This document shows, piece after piece, positions 10,466 to 18,070 of a stretch of DNA of 64,000 nucleotides. Location: assembly GCA_902562275.1 (NCBI GenBank), contig CACESS010000001.1, forward strand, positions 1 to 64,000. The letters are read 5' to 3'. The translations under genes and the position numbers were made by a program. A model generated the notes under the pieces. That model was not told the origin of the DNA and did no database searches. It saw nothing but the letters and a program-made list of their open reading frames with translations. Numbering within the stretch: position 1 is the stretch's first letter; every line of letters starts with the position of its first letter. Source of the stretch: an uncultured Alphaproteobacteria bacterium (lineage in GTDB: Bacteria > Pseudomonadota > Alphaproteobacteria > HIMB59 > GCA-002718135).

Positions 10466-11994
10466 TTTTATTAATTAAAAAATTAATTTTTGTTTTTATA
10501 ATTTTCAAATTTAAGTCAAACAAAAATTTATCATATAATGATTTGAATTTTAGAAAAATTGATTACACAAATTATGAACAAGTAAAGTCATATATTTTCA
10601 AAAAAAATTTTTACAAGAATAATAATAAAAATATACATAGCTTTGATTTTTTGAACTTTTCAAATAAGTTGGGGGGTAAAATTGGTATAAATTTATCAAA
10701 AGAATCTGTTTTTGGATGGTTTAAAATTAATAAGAATAAATTAGTTTTTCCATGGATAGAGGATTTGCAGTCAAAAAGACTTATTAATCTCTTATATAAT
10801 TATGAATATATAAATTCGTCATCTAATTCTAAAGATAAAAAAAAACTAGACTCAATAATTTATTTTCATATTAGAAGAGTTTTATTTGATTTTAACAATA
10901 AAAAAATTACTCAAATAACTTCGTTTGATATTATTGGTTATGTATTGTCATGTTTCATAACCAAAAGAATAAATATTAAAAATATAGAATATGCAAAATT
11001 TATTTCTGTAAATCAAGTTGATAAATTGGGAATGCATAAAAGTTACAATGTACTAGAACATTCAAAATTTATAAATAACTTAAATGAAATTAAAAATATC
11101 TTTCTTTTTTATCAATATAAAGAAGCAAACATATTTGATGAATTAATACTGAAGATGACTTCTGTTTTAAATGAATATTTCCATAAAGATGGTTCCATTC
11201 CTTTGTTTAATGGTTCTAATAATATTTATACAAAAGAAATTTATAACTCTTTAAATAAGGAAAGGTTTTTAAAAAAAAGAATATTTGCGAATGTAGATAA
11301 TGGTATTGCATTTTACGCTGATAAAAATAAAAAAGTTTTTTTTGATGTAGTACAACCAAACAAAGATATGATAAGCTCTAATCTAAGTGCGGGTACTTTA
11401 TCCTTGGAATTAAGTGGTTTTGGCGAAAAGATATTTACAAATTGTGGTGCATCTGAAAATTTTGGTAAAAATCCAGAATATCTAAGATATAGTGCAGCGC
11501 ATTCAACTATTATCTTACAAAATACAAACATAAGTGAAATAAAAGAAGGCAACCCTCACGTAAAGTATCCTCAATCAGTAGTCTTTAGAAGAGAAACTAA
11601 CACAAGTGAAGAAATATTTGAAGGATCACATAATGGATATTTAAACAAATTTAAAAAAATAATTAAAAGAAAATTAATTATAAATAAAAATTTTGATAAA
11701 TTGGAAGGTGAAGATAGCTTTATTTCTTATAAAGGCACAGCTAAGAGATTAGTTTATCATATTAGGTTTCACTTAAATCATGGTATGGTATTTAATTTTA
11801 CAAATAGTAAAAAAAATATAATTTTAAAAACAAGTTTGAATAATATTTGGTTATTTAAAAGTGATATGGAATTAATTGTAGAAGATAGCATAATTGTTGA
11901 TAATAATAGCACAAAACCAACTAAACAGATTGTTATAAAAGGTATATTATCTGATAGAAAGATTATAAGAAAATGGTCATTACAAAAAATTTAA
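10462..11994 (+). CDS. Heparinase II/III-like protein
   Basis: 510 aa. The C-terminal half (from about residue 280) has the beta-sandwich signature of heparinase II/III-like proteins: 'SAGTLSLELSGFGEKIF', 'NCG', and a 'YSAAHSTIIL' segment with the conserved H-S-T. The N-terminal half is helical. These proteins act on uronic-acid polysaccharides, but in alphaproteobacteria this member is a conserved neighbour of rsmB and purH and its substrate is unknown. A short N-terminal hydrophobic stretch could be an export signal, but it is not convincing. Both ends overlap their neighbours (4 bp with rsmB, 22 bp with purH). Confidence 0.8.
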   Translation: MILLIKKLIFVFIIFKFKSNKNLSYNDLNFRKIDYTNYEQVKSYIFKKNFYKNNNKNIHSFDFLNFSNKLGGKIGINLSKESVFGWFKINKNKLVFPWIEDLQSKRLINLLYNYEYINSSSNSKDKKKLDSIIYFHIRRVLFDFNNKKITQITSFDIIGYVLSCFITKRINIKNIEYAKFISVNQVDKLGMHKSYNVLEHSKFINNLNEIKNIFLFYQYKEANIFDELILKMTSVLNEYFHKDGSIPLFNGSNNIYTKEIYNSLNKERFLKKRIFANVDNGIAFYADKNKKVFFDVVQPNKDMISSNLSAGTLSLELSGFGEKIFTNCGASENFGKNPEYLRYSAAHSTIILQNTNISEIKEGNPHVKYPQSVVFRRETNTSEEIFEGSHNGYLNKFKKIIKRKLIINKNFDKLEGEDSFISYKGTAKRLVYHIRFHLNHGMVFNFTNSKKNIILKTSLNNIWLFKSDMELIVEDSIIVDNNSTKPTKQIVIKGILSDRKIIRKWSLQKI

Positions 11995-12572
11995 ATCAGA
12001 AATTTGCCCTAATATCAGTTTTTGATAAAGGAAACTTACGATATCTTTGTACTAATTTAAAAAAATATAATTATAAATTTATTTCAACTGGATCAACTGG
12101 CAATAAAATAAGGGGTATGGGTTTTAGTTGTAAAGATATTTCTAAAATAACTAAATTTAAAGAAATGCTTGATGGAAGAGTTAAAACGATTAATCCATCA
12201 ATATATAGTTCTTTACTTTATAAACGTGAAAATGAATTTCATAAGAAACAATTTCTATCATTAAAAATTCCTGAGATTGATATTGTTATTGTAAATTTAT
12301 ATCCTTTTCATAAATACCTTAAAAAAAAAGGTACTAATGATATAGTTGATATGATTGATATTGGTGGACCAAGTCTATTGAGAGCCTCTGCTAAAAACTT
12401 TAAATATATAACGCCTATTATAGATAAAAAAGACTACAAGAAATTAATTAGTAATTTAAAAAAAAATGATGGAAAAACTGACTTATCTTTTAGAAAAAAA
12501 ATGGCAGGTAAAATTTATAAAGCTACCTCTAGTTATGATAAGATAATTTTTAATTGGTTCAATGATAAATAA
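11973..12572 (+). CDS. purH: PurH N-terminal half: IMP cyclohydrolase domain
   Basis: 199 aa, covering only the IMP cyclohydrolase (MGS-like) part of the normally ~510-aa bifunctional PurH. Conserved segments are all present: 'STGSTGNKIRGMG', 'KEMLDGRVKTINP', 'DIVIVNLYPF' and 'DIGGPSLLRASAKN'. It would close the last ring in purine synthesis (FAICAR to IMP). The frame ends at a TAA that overlaps the ATG of the next gene by 11 nt. The two proteins add up to about 504 aa, so nothing is missing: this is either a natural domain fission with translational coupling or a one-base frameshift. Confidence 0.88.
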   Translation: MVITKNLNQKFALISVFDKGNLRYLCTNLKKYNYKFISTGSTGNKIRGMGFSCKDISKITKFKEMLDGRVKTINPSIYSSLLYKRENEFHKKQFLSLKIPEIDIVIVNLYPFHKYLKKKGTNDIVDMIDIGGPSLLRASAKNFKYITPIIDKKDYKKLISNLKKNDGKTDLSFRKKMAGKIYKATSSYDKIIFNWFNDK

Positions 12573-13479
12573 GAACAAAAAAATTATATTAAGATATGGT
12601 GAAAATCCAAATCAAAATGCTTACTTAATTAACAATCAAAAAAATTCTATTTTTAATTATCAACTAAGTGGTAAAATTATAAGTTATAATAATTTAATTG
12701 ACCTTGATAGTGGTTTAAAATGCTTGGTAGAATTTAATGAGCCTACATCAATAATTATTAAACATACTAATCCTTGTGGCGTAGCTTCATCTGATAATAT
12801 TACAGATGCTTTTATTAAATCATATAAAAGTGACTCTAAAAGTGCTTTTGGGGGTATAATTTTCTTAAATAGAGTGGTTAATTTAAAACTAGCAAAACAA
12901 ATACATAAGAATTTTTATGAAATGGTTGTTGCGCCTAATTTTGATAAAAATGCATATAATATTTTGAAACAAAAGAAAAAATTAATTTTATTAAAAATAC
13001 CAAAAATTAAAAAACAAAATATTGAATACAAATCTACCCTTTTTGGTGACTTGTATCAAAGTAAAGATTTAACTCCAATTAATAAAAAATTTATAAATTT
13101 AGTTTCAGTCAAAAAAGCATCATCGAAATCAATTGATGATTTAATTTTTTCAATCAAAGTGGCTAAACACTTAAAATCAAACGCTATAGTACTGGCAAAA
13201 AATAAGCAAACTGTTGGTTTGGGGCATGGTCAAACAAACAGATTTGATGCACTTAATTCTGCAATTAAAAATATGAATGAATATTTTAAAACTAAATCAT
13301 TTGTTTGTTCTTCTGATGGTTTTTTTCCGTTTACAGATAGTATAAAATTACTCAACAAAAATGGTTGCAATATTGTAGCCCAACCAAAAGGCTCAATAAA
13401 TGATAAAAAAATAATTTCTTTTTCTATAGAAAATAAAATTTCATTGTATTTTATTAAAAATAGGCTTTTTAAACATTGA
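12562..13479 (+). CDS. purH: PurH C-terminal half: AICAR transformylase domain
   Basis: 305 aa. It starts just before 'LRYGENPNQ', the first block of the AICAR formyltransferase domain, and contains 'IIKHTNPCGVA' (catalytic Lys-His), 'AFGGIIFLNR', 'GLGHGQTNR' and 'SSDGFFPF'. It transfers a formyl group from 10-formyl-THF to AICAR. The ATG lies inside the end of the first half (ATGATAAATAA), an arrangement suited to coupled re-initiation. All key blocks are preserved, so the protein should work on its own. Confidence 0.88.
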   Translation: MINKNKKIILRYGENPNQNAYLINNQKNSIFNYQLSGKIISYNNLIDLDSGLKCLVEFNEPTSIIIKHTNPCGVASSDNITDAFIKSYKSDSKSAFGGIIFLNRVVNLKLAKQIHKNFYEMVVAPNFDKNAYNILKQKKKLILLKIPKIKKQNIEYKSTLFGDLYQSKDLTPINKKFINLVSVKKASSKSIDDLIFSIKVAKHLKSNAIVLAKNKQTVGLGHGQTNRFDALNSAIKNMNEYFKTKSFVCSSDGFFPFTDSIKLLNKNGCNIVAQPKGSINDKKIISFSIENKISLYFIKNRLFKH

Positions 13480-13631
13480 GTAATAAATATAAAATTCCAG
13501 ATTATATTAAGATATTAATTAAGGAAAATCCAAAAATAATTTCTGGTAGAAAAAATTTTAATTTCTACCAAAGGAGAGTGGTTAAAACACTAGATTTAGT
13601 AAAAAAATATTTTAGTTCAAAAAATATTTAA
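13476..13631 (+). CDS. Possible 51-aa basic small protein (TTG start)
   Basis: A frame of 51 codons opens with TTG overlapping the stop of the PurH C-terminal half (TTGA) and ends with TAA at 13629-13631. The protein would be basic and lysine-rich, with no motif I recognise. The overlap suggests operonic translation, but the TTG start, short length and AT-rich composition make it possible that this is only a spacer before the next gene. Low certainty. Confidence 0.25.
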   Translation: MSNKYKIPDYIKILIKENPKIISGRKNFNFYQRRVVKTLDLVKKYFSSKNI

Positions 13632-13701
13632 ATTCATAATTAATTTGGTAAATTCATTTAGACTGGTTTACTGTAAGGATAAATTGATATAGATACGAAC
13701 T

Positions 13702-14304
13702 ATGAACAAGCCAAATCTTTTTTTCCCCACTCCTGTTTGGACACTACAATTAGATGATTATCAGTCAATTAATGAACAAATGTATAAATTTATTAAAATT
13801 ACTCAATCAAAAGATCAGCAAGGAATTAGTAAAAGTAATATTAAAGGCTGGCATTCAAAAGATTTTAATATGCAAGAAAATGAACCTAAAAAATTTATAA
13901 AATTTATATTGCCAGCTATTGAGCAAGTAATCACTGATATGAACTGGGAAAAACAAAAACAATCAATTAATATAAATAGTATGTGGGCAATAATAAATAC
14001 AGGAGGTGCTGCAAATCATAGGCACCAACATAGTAATTGCACAATAAGTGGAGCATATTATGTTCGTGCACCAAAAAACTCTGGGGATATTGTTTTTTAT
14101 GATCCAAGACCAGCACCTGCCTATACATACCCCATAGCAGTAAATCCTAACTTTCTTAATGCTCAAGTAAATGGAATAAGTCCTAAAGAAGGGGCTTTAG
14201 TTCTATTTCCGAGCTATCTTGATCATTCAGTAAATGAAAATCTTTCCAATGAAGAAAGAATAGTAATAAGCTTTAATATTACAATTCAAAGTAAATCTAA
14301 TTAA
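13702..14304 (+). CDS. Putative 2-oxoglutarate/Fe(II) oxygenase
   Basis: 200 aa. The pattern 'LFFPTPVW' at the N-terminus, 'NHRHQHSN' at residues 105-112, 'SGAYYVRAP', 'GDIVFYDPRP', 'GALVLFPSYLDHSV' and 'EERIVISFNI' matches the small 2OG-Fe(II) oxygenase family often labelled TIGR02466. Candidate iron ligands are His106/His108/His110 and the later DHS histidine; the Arg of 'EERIVIS' would bind 2-oxoglutarate. The substrate is unknown; relatives occur in both marine bacteria and their phages. It follows purH after ~70 bp without an obvious terminator. Confidence 0.7.
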   Translation: MNKPNLFFPTPVWTLQLDDYQSINEQMYKFIKITQSKDQQGISKSNIKGWHSKDFNMQENEPKKFIKFILPAIEQVITDMNWEKQKQSININSMWAIINTGGAANHRHQHSNCTISGAYYVRAPKNSGDIVFYDPRPAPAYTYPIAVNPNFLNAQVNGISPKEGALVLFPSYLDHSVNENLSNEERIVISFNITIQSKSN

Positions 14305-14313
14305 ACAATTTTT

Positions 14314-15075
14314 TTAATATTTATTCTTAGTGATATTTTCCCAAGCTTCACCGGACTCCATCTCTTTTAGTGTCCACTGACCATAGGCTAAACTATTAAA
14401 TATACTGTAATCAATTATTGGGTCTTCAATATCTTTTATTTTGCTTATGTTTTCAAGTGATGCATCAGTAAAATATGAAGGAATACCGTTTAACATTGCC
14501 ATAAAACCTGCTGTAGATTGTAAACTAACAAAAGCCCATGCATTTTTTAATAAAATCTTTAAAGGATCTTTAGAAAATTTATTATGCAAGATAATTTTTC
14601 TATCCGTATATCTTTTTAGAAGTTTTGTTGTGTCTTCTGTCCAATTGGGAACGTTATAAACTTTTTTCATTACATCTGAGGGTTCAGATAAAATAATATA
14701 TCTTCCATTTTTCTTTTGTTCAAGTATTTCTAGGTTAAGCTTCTTTAATCTGTCATCTGGATATTTGCCGATACCATTGTGAATAAAATTATTATAAACT
14801 ATTCTGAAATATCCATCTAAGTTCATTACATTAGTACGATTATTTTCAAACGATCTTTTTGATTGATTAAAATAACCATGATCCATATAATAATAGTTTT
14901 TGGCTTTTCTGATAATTTCAAGTGTACCTCTAAGGACGCCATATGTGGCAATTGTTTTATTAAAATCTTTAAAATTATTTATGTGGCATAAAAGTGAATC
15001 AGCTCCCTTTGCAAAATTATAACATAAAGTTTTGTTAATTATATGATCTGTGTAGATAGCAATAGGTTTTTCCAT
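14314..15075 (-). CDS. Unrecognised protein with capsule-polysaccharide-enzyme-like C-terminus
   Basis: 253 aa, no signal peptide. I do not recognise the family firmly. A 'YYYMDHGYFNQSKR' segment mid-N-terminus and a C-terminal 'SLQSTAGFMAMLNGIPSYF' segment recall the KpsC/KpsS-like capsule-synthesis glycosyltransferases, in which a 'STxGxEAxxxGxP' block precedes the end. It is convergent with the oxygenase-like gene. Upstream, 146 bp lead to the outermost copy of the tRNA-Gly repeat at 15221, so this is the first gene outside the integration hotspot. Confidence 0.4.
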   Translation of the reverse strand: MEKPIAIYTDHIINKTLCYNFAKGADSLLCHINNFKDFNKTIATYGVLRGTLEIIRKAKNYYYMDHGYFNQSKRSFENNRTNVMNLDGYFRIVYNNFIHNGIGKYPDDRLKKLNLEILEQKKNGRYIILSEPSDVMKKVYNVPNWTEDTTKLLKRYTDRKIILHNKFSKDPLKILLKNAWAFVSLQSTAGFMAMLNGIPSYFTDASLENISKIKDIEDPIIDYSIFNSLAYGQWTLKEMESGEAWENITKNKY

Positions 15076-15456
15076 TAAAAATAATAAGCAAATAAGTTAT
15101 TTATAATTATAATTTTTTTGGTTATTTTCATATTAAAATTAATTAAATTAGATCTCAATTAAAACTATATCGAACTGTATTGAAGTCGATATCTATTTTT
15201 TGAGAGGATACTTTATTTTTGGAGCGGGCGAAGGGATTCGAACCCTCGACTTCAACCTTGGCAAGGTTGCCTGGTAAAAATGATTTATAATTTCCCTCAA
15301 TTTATGTGGAATAATTTTAAAACAAATTTTCTTTTTGTAATCAAAGTGCCCCCGTGAGTCACCAGTAGAGATGGTTAAGCTATTGAAAGGAACAATCCTG
15401 CAAACTAATAAAGACGGAAATTCTAAGTGTTTTATAATCTTACTTTATCCTAATCG
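15076..15456. other. Gene-free stretch with left outermost att copy
   Basis: No gene is seen. It holds an imperfect inverted repeat at about 15166-15190 (TATCGAACT against AGTCGATA), the att copy at 15221-15270, and a C-rich motif at 15347-15363 that could be a degenerate integrase arm site of unit 1 (TGCCCCC, 6 of 7 matches to the TGTCCCC repeat at the other end). Confidence 0.5.
15221..15270 (-). repeat. att copy 1: tRNA-Gly 3'-part fragment
   Basis: About 49 bp identical to the 3' part of the tRNA-Gly gene at 23492-23566 (anticodon stem-loop, variable region, T arm, 3' acceptor strand and CCA), in the same orientation; the match breaks just beyond the anticodon stem. The 5' part of a tRNA is absent, so it is not a functional tRNA. 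Such fragments mark the distal end of elements integrated by tyrosine recombinases at tRNA 3' ends. It is the leftmost boundary of the hotspot. Confidence 0.9.
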
Positions 15457-16284
15457 CTAAATATAATTAAAATACTTCATTAATGGCTGTAAATTATTAT
15501 CTATAATTTGAACCTGTGTGTTGGATAAAATATCTTTCCATTGATTTAAATTTCCTGATCTAAAAAATTTGGAATGTTTAGAAGCTTCTTTAAACCCATT
15601 TTTATCTTCTAATTTTTTTAAATTGCCAAAACTTGTATTTTCTATTATTGTATCAATGTCTTGATCACTTAAATTTATATTCAATCTGTGTATTTTATTT
15701 AAGAATTCCATGATTTTTATTATTACTACTTTTGTATGTTGTTTTAAATCTTCATACTTAATTATCAATCTAGGAACACTATTATAGTTTAACCATGATT
15801 GGACATTAAGCTCCCAGGTAGAAACTAGCTCCTGAGCACCATGCATCTTCGACATTAGTTTTCTATTAAAAACAACTTGATTTATAGCTTCGTCTAAACT
15901 TATTCCAATAAAATTTTTTAAAGAAACAACTACATCCCTAGGGTCTCTAATAATATAAATAAAACCTGCATTTACAGTTTCGTTTGTAAATTTTTTATGT
16001 CTAACACTATGGGTTTTAAATATATTTAAGTGATTTGATTTCTTATTTAGTATTTTTTGACAATCAATAATATTTTTTGATACCCAGTCAAAATGCAAAA
16101 CATTGTTGTCAGAATAGATTTTATTTTCAAATTCATCAAAGTTTTTTTTAATTGACAATAATGGTATTGACTTTAAGGTTTTTAGATTAAAATCTTTATC
16201 AAAATTATAAAGGTTTGAAATTATAGCTCTCATCCATGTATTGCCAGATTTAGGATATGAAGCCAAAAAAATATTTTTAAACAC
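15457..16284 (-). CDS. Sulfotransferase-family protein
   Basis: 275 aa. Sulfotransferases move a sulfate group from PAPS to an acceptor hydroxyl or amine. The 5'-phosphosulfate loop 'SYPKSGNTW' is at residues 9-17, the 3'-phosphate site 'IYIIRDPRDVVVSL' near 109-122, and the C-terminal 'GNLNQWKD' near 245-252 matches the family's RxGxxxxWK end motif. No signal peptide; a cytosolic enzyme acting on a glycan, lipid or small molecule is likely. It is the sole gene of unit 1, so it is accessory cargo: sulfation could change cell-surface sugars, for example those used as phage receptors (inference). Confidence 0.85.
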   Translation of the reverse strand: MFKNIFLASYPKSGNTWMRAIISNLYNFDKDFNLKTLKSIPLLSIKKNFDEFENKIYSDNNVLHFDWVSKNIIDCQKILNKKSNHLNIFKTHSVRHKKFTNETVNAGFIYIIRDPRDVVVSLKNFIGISLDEAINQVVFNRKLMSKMHGAQELVSTWELNVQSWLNYNSVPRLIIKYEDLKQHTKVVIIKIMEFLNKIHRLNINLSDQDIDTIIENTSFGNLKKLEDKNGFKEASKHSKFFRSGNLNQWKDILSNTQVQIIDNNLQPLMKYFNYI

Positions 16285-16446
16285 TTAAAATATTTAGAAA
16301 GAAATTTCTAAATAAAAATTTCAAATTTAAATATTTATTTTTTTTAATAAATATAATTACTAATTTTAAAAATTTATATCTGGTAATACAATTAATTATT
16401 ATATTTTGTTTAAAATGAAGGTGTTGTATTATTTTGATATATGGAG

Positions 16447-16464
16447 TGTCCCCCAATTGTCCCC
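16447..16464 (+). repeat. Paired TGTCCCC repeats, putative arm site of unit 1 (right end)
   Basis: TGTCCCC at 16447-16453 and again at 16458-16464, exactly 11 bp apart (one helical turn) and 37-54 bp from att copy 2. Two identical short sites on one DNA face next to a core att site is the usual layout of tyrosine-integrase arm-binding sites. The left end of unit 1 has only a degenerate version. Confidence 0.5.
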
Positions 16465-16500
16465 GGAAATTTTAAAATAATATGAATTTGGTAGATTTGT

Positions 16501-16549
16501 TGGAGCGGGCGAAGGGATTCGAACCCTCGACTTCAACCTTGGCAAGGTT
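16501..16549 (-). repeat. att copy 2: tRNA-Gly 3'-part fragment
   Basis: 49 bp identical to the 3' part of the tRNA-Gly at 23492-23566, same orientation. Unlike copies 1 and 3 it diverges one base earlier (C at 16550). It separates units 1 and 2. Confidence 0.9.
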
Positions 16550-16620
16550 CTAAGTATATTTAAGGCACATAAAAACCTTAGAGTTTTTAAATTCAAAATC
16601 TAATAATTTGCATCGAACTA

Positions 16621-16639
16621 CTGCACAAGTGCAGCGCAA
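16621..16639 (+). repeat. Putative integrase arm sites of unit 2, left end
   Basis: CTGCACAA at 16621-16628 and CAGCGCAA at 16632-16639, 11 bp apart and 72-90 bp from the att core. The consensus C(T/A)GC(A/G)CAA recurs with the same spacing at the other end of unit 2. Confidence 0.55.
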
Positions 16640-16686
16640 ACTCAGGGCTATTGATAGAAAAGTTATTTAGTGTTAAGTTAAAAATT

Positions 16687-17625
16687 ATGGTTTTTAAATT
16701 AACACCAGTAAAAATAAGGGATGTTTGGGCAACAGAGGATAAAGCTTTTACTCCTTGGTTAGTAGATAATATTGATCACCTAAATGACGATATTGGTCTT
16801 AATATTAGAGATCCACAAAGAGAAGAAAAGTTAGTCAACTTTTATGTCGATATTGTTGCAGAAGATGATCAGGGTAAGGTAATTATTGAGAACCAATTTA
16901 ATAACTCTGATCATGATCATCTTGGAAAACTAATTACTTACTTAAGTAATGTTGCTGATACAAAAAAAGCTATTTGGATTGTTGAAGATGCAAAAGCAGA
17001 ACATGTTAGGGCAGTTGAATGGTTAAATCAAAACTCAGAGACTTGTCTTTTTTATCTTGTAAAAATACAAATATTTAAAGTAGACAATAGTCCTCCTGCT
17101 GCTCGATTTGATTTAATTTCCGGGCCTGACGAAGAAACTATTGCCATTGGTAAATCAAAAAATGAAGATTCAAAAAGGTACGATCAACGTTATAGATTTT
17201 GGTCTTTGTTTATCGAGAAGTCAAAACAAAAAACAAATTTATATTCAAATATCTCACCGGGAAGATACTCATGGATAGGTACGAGCTCTGGAGTTAGAGG
17301 GGTTAATATAAATTGCTCAGTATTAAAATCTAAAGCTCAATGCGAAATATATATCGATAGAGGTAAAGGAGAAGATCTGACAAATAAAAAACTGTTTAAC
17401 GAGCTTTTAAAGGATAAAGACGAAATAGAAAAAAATTTTGGTGGAGAGCTAATATGGGAGCTTCTTCCAAATTCCAGAGCGAGCAGAATAAGCGCCCCAA
17501 CGAACGTCGGTGGTTGGGAAGACGAGGAGAGCTGGGAAAATGTTCATAGTGAACTTATAGAAATATGCATAAAAATAGAAAACTGTTTTTCTGGTAAAAT
17601 TAAAAACCTTACAAGTTTATTATAG
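16687..17625 (+). CDS. DUF4268 / PD-(D/E)XK nuclease-like protein
   Basis: 312 aa from the ATG at 16687 (a TTG 36 bp upstream is in frame but less likely). The N-terminal domain has a 'YVDIVAED' strand with Asp55 followed by 'VIIENQ' with Glu68-x-Gln70, the D-(E)xQ active-site pattern of the PD-(D/E)XK nuclease fold, then 'HLGKLITYLS' and 'AIWIVED'. The C-terminal ~150 residues, with 'RYRFWSLFIEKS', match the DUF4268 domain. Relatives occur in restriction-modification and defence islands, so anti-phage defence is a reasonable but unproven role. It is the only gene of unit 2. Confidence 0.75.
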   Translation: MVFKLTPVKIRDVWATEDKAFTPWLVDNIDHLNDDIGLNIRDPQREEKLVNFYVDIVAEDDQGKVIIENQFNNSDHDHLGKLITYLSNVADTKKAIWIVEDAKAEHVRAVEWLNQNSETCLFYLVKIQIFKVDNSPPAARFDLISGPDEETIAIGKSKNEDSKRYDQRYRFWSLFIEKSKQKTNLYSNISPGRYSWIGTSSGVRGVNINCSVLKSKAQCEIYIDRGKGEDLTNKKLFNELLKDKDEIEKNFGGELIWELLPNSRASRISAPTNVGGWEDEESWENVHSELIEICIKIENCFSGKIKNLTSLL

Positions 17626-17641
17626 AATTAAAATTGGACTA

Positions 17642-17660
17642 CTGCACAATTACTGCGCAA
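17642..17660 (+). repeat. Putative integrase arm sites of unit 2, right end
   Basis: CTGCACAA at 17642-17649 and CTGCGCAA at 17653-17660, 11 bp apart and about 21-39 bp before att copy 3. It is the partner of the pair at 16621-16639. Confidence 0.55.
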
Positions 17661-17680
17661 TAAACAGAAATTAGGAAAAT

Positions 17681-17730
17681 TGGAGCGGGCGAAGGGATTC
17701 GAACCCTCGACTTCAACCTTGGCAAGGTTG
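17681..17730 (-). repeat. att copy 3: tRNA-Gly 3'-part fragment
   Basis: About 50 bp identical to the 3' part of the tRNA-Gly at 23492-23566, same orientation. It is the distal boundary of the complete element (unit 3) and the proximal boundary of unit 2. Confidence 0.92.
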
Positions 17731-17813
17731 CCGAGTACCAAATCTCTTTGTCTTAACTCAAATATTATTTAACATTTTTTGACGAAATAATGAATCATTA
17801 TTAACGGCAAGTA

Positions 17814-17830
17814 AGACGCTAGGGAGACGC
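17814..17830 (+). repeat. Putative integrase arm sites of unit 3, left end
   Basis: AGACGC at 17814-17819 and again at 17825-17830, 11 bp apart, 84-100 bp inside att copy 3. The 10-mer AGGGAGACGC at 17821-17830 recurs exactly at 23436-23445 near the other end of the element. Confidence 0.6.
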
Positions 17831-17989
17831 AAAAAAACACCTTCACATTTGATTCACAACGCAAAAATAATTTATCTAGATTCCTCCTCTCATAAAAAAG
17901 TTTAAACCGCCGTGGTAGATTCCTATGGGATAATATGGGATGATTTTGAATCGATTTAACTTTTAATTTTACATTGACAAAGTTGCGTC

Positions 17990-18016
17990 GCCGCCTGCGG
18001 CGGCTCCGCCTTTTTT
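17990..18016 (+). terminator. GC-rich hairpin with T-run
   Basis: Stem GCCGCC-TGC-GGCGGC at 17990-18004 followed by a short GC-rich segment and a T-run from 18011. By orientation it would stop plus-strand transcription entering the element from unit 2. It is the most GC-rich patch in the neighbourhood. Confidence 0.55.
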
Positions 18017-18047
18017 CTTTTTTATTTTTTTTTGTTGACTTTCCCGA

Positions 18048-18070
18048 AGACCGCCTTGCGGCGGTCTTTT
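18048..18070 (+). terminator. Second GC-rich hairpin with T-run
   Basis: Stem AGACCGCC-TTGC-GGCGGTCT at 18048-18067 with a TTTT tail, a good rho-independent terminator for the plus strand. It lies 30 bp after the first one, giving a double terminator that shields the minus-strand genes of unit 3. Confidence 0.65.

Larger units (their letters stand above)
15221..16500. mobile_element. Unit 1: tRNA-Gly-anchored cassette with sulfotransferase, no integrase
   Basis: A 1,280-bp segment lying between two identical direct copies of the tRNA-Gly 3' fragment. Its only gene is a sulfotransferase. At its right end, two TGTCCCC repeats start at 16447 and 16458 (11 bp apart), 37-54 bp from the next att copy; at its left end a related C-rich motif lies 77-93 bp from the att copy. 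It is either an old integrative element that lost its integrase or a cassette moved in trans. Confidence 0.65.
16285..16686. other. Gene-free stretch spanning the unit 1 / unit 2 junction
   Basis: Very AT-rich upstream region of the sulfotransferase, then the paired TGTCCCC repeats, att copy 2 at 16501-16549, and the paired C(T/A)GC(A/G)CAA repeats of unit 2 at 16621-16639. Promoters for the two divergent cargo genes must lie here. I see no integrase remnant and no other gene. Confidence 0.5.
16501..17680. mobile_element. Unit 2: tRNA-Gly-anchored cassette with DUF4268 gene, no integrase
   Basis: An 1,180-bp segment between att copies 2 and 3 with a single gene for a DUF4268/PD-(D/E)XK-like protein. 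Both ends carry the same pair of 8-bp repeats spaced 11 bp (16621/16632 on the left, 17642/17653 on the right), matching none of the other units. The unit keeps core and arm sites at both ends but has no room for an integrase, the layout expected for a non-autonomous integrative cassette. Confidence 0.7.

Noticed and set aside
15221-17730. The three tRNA-Gly fragments as extra tRNA genes
   Set aside because: All lack the 5' acceptor strand and D arm, so they cannot fold into a tRNA; they are att copies.
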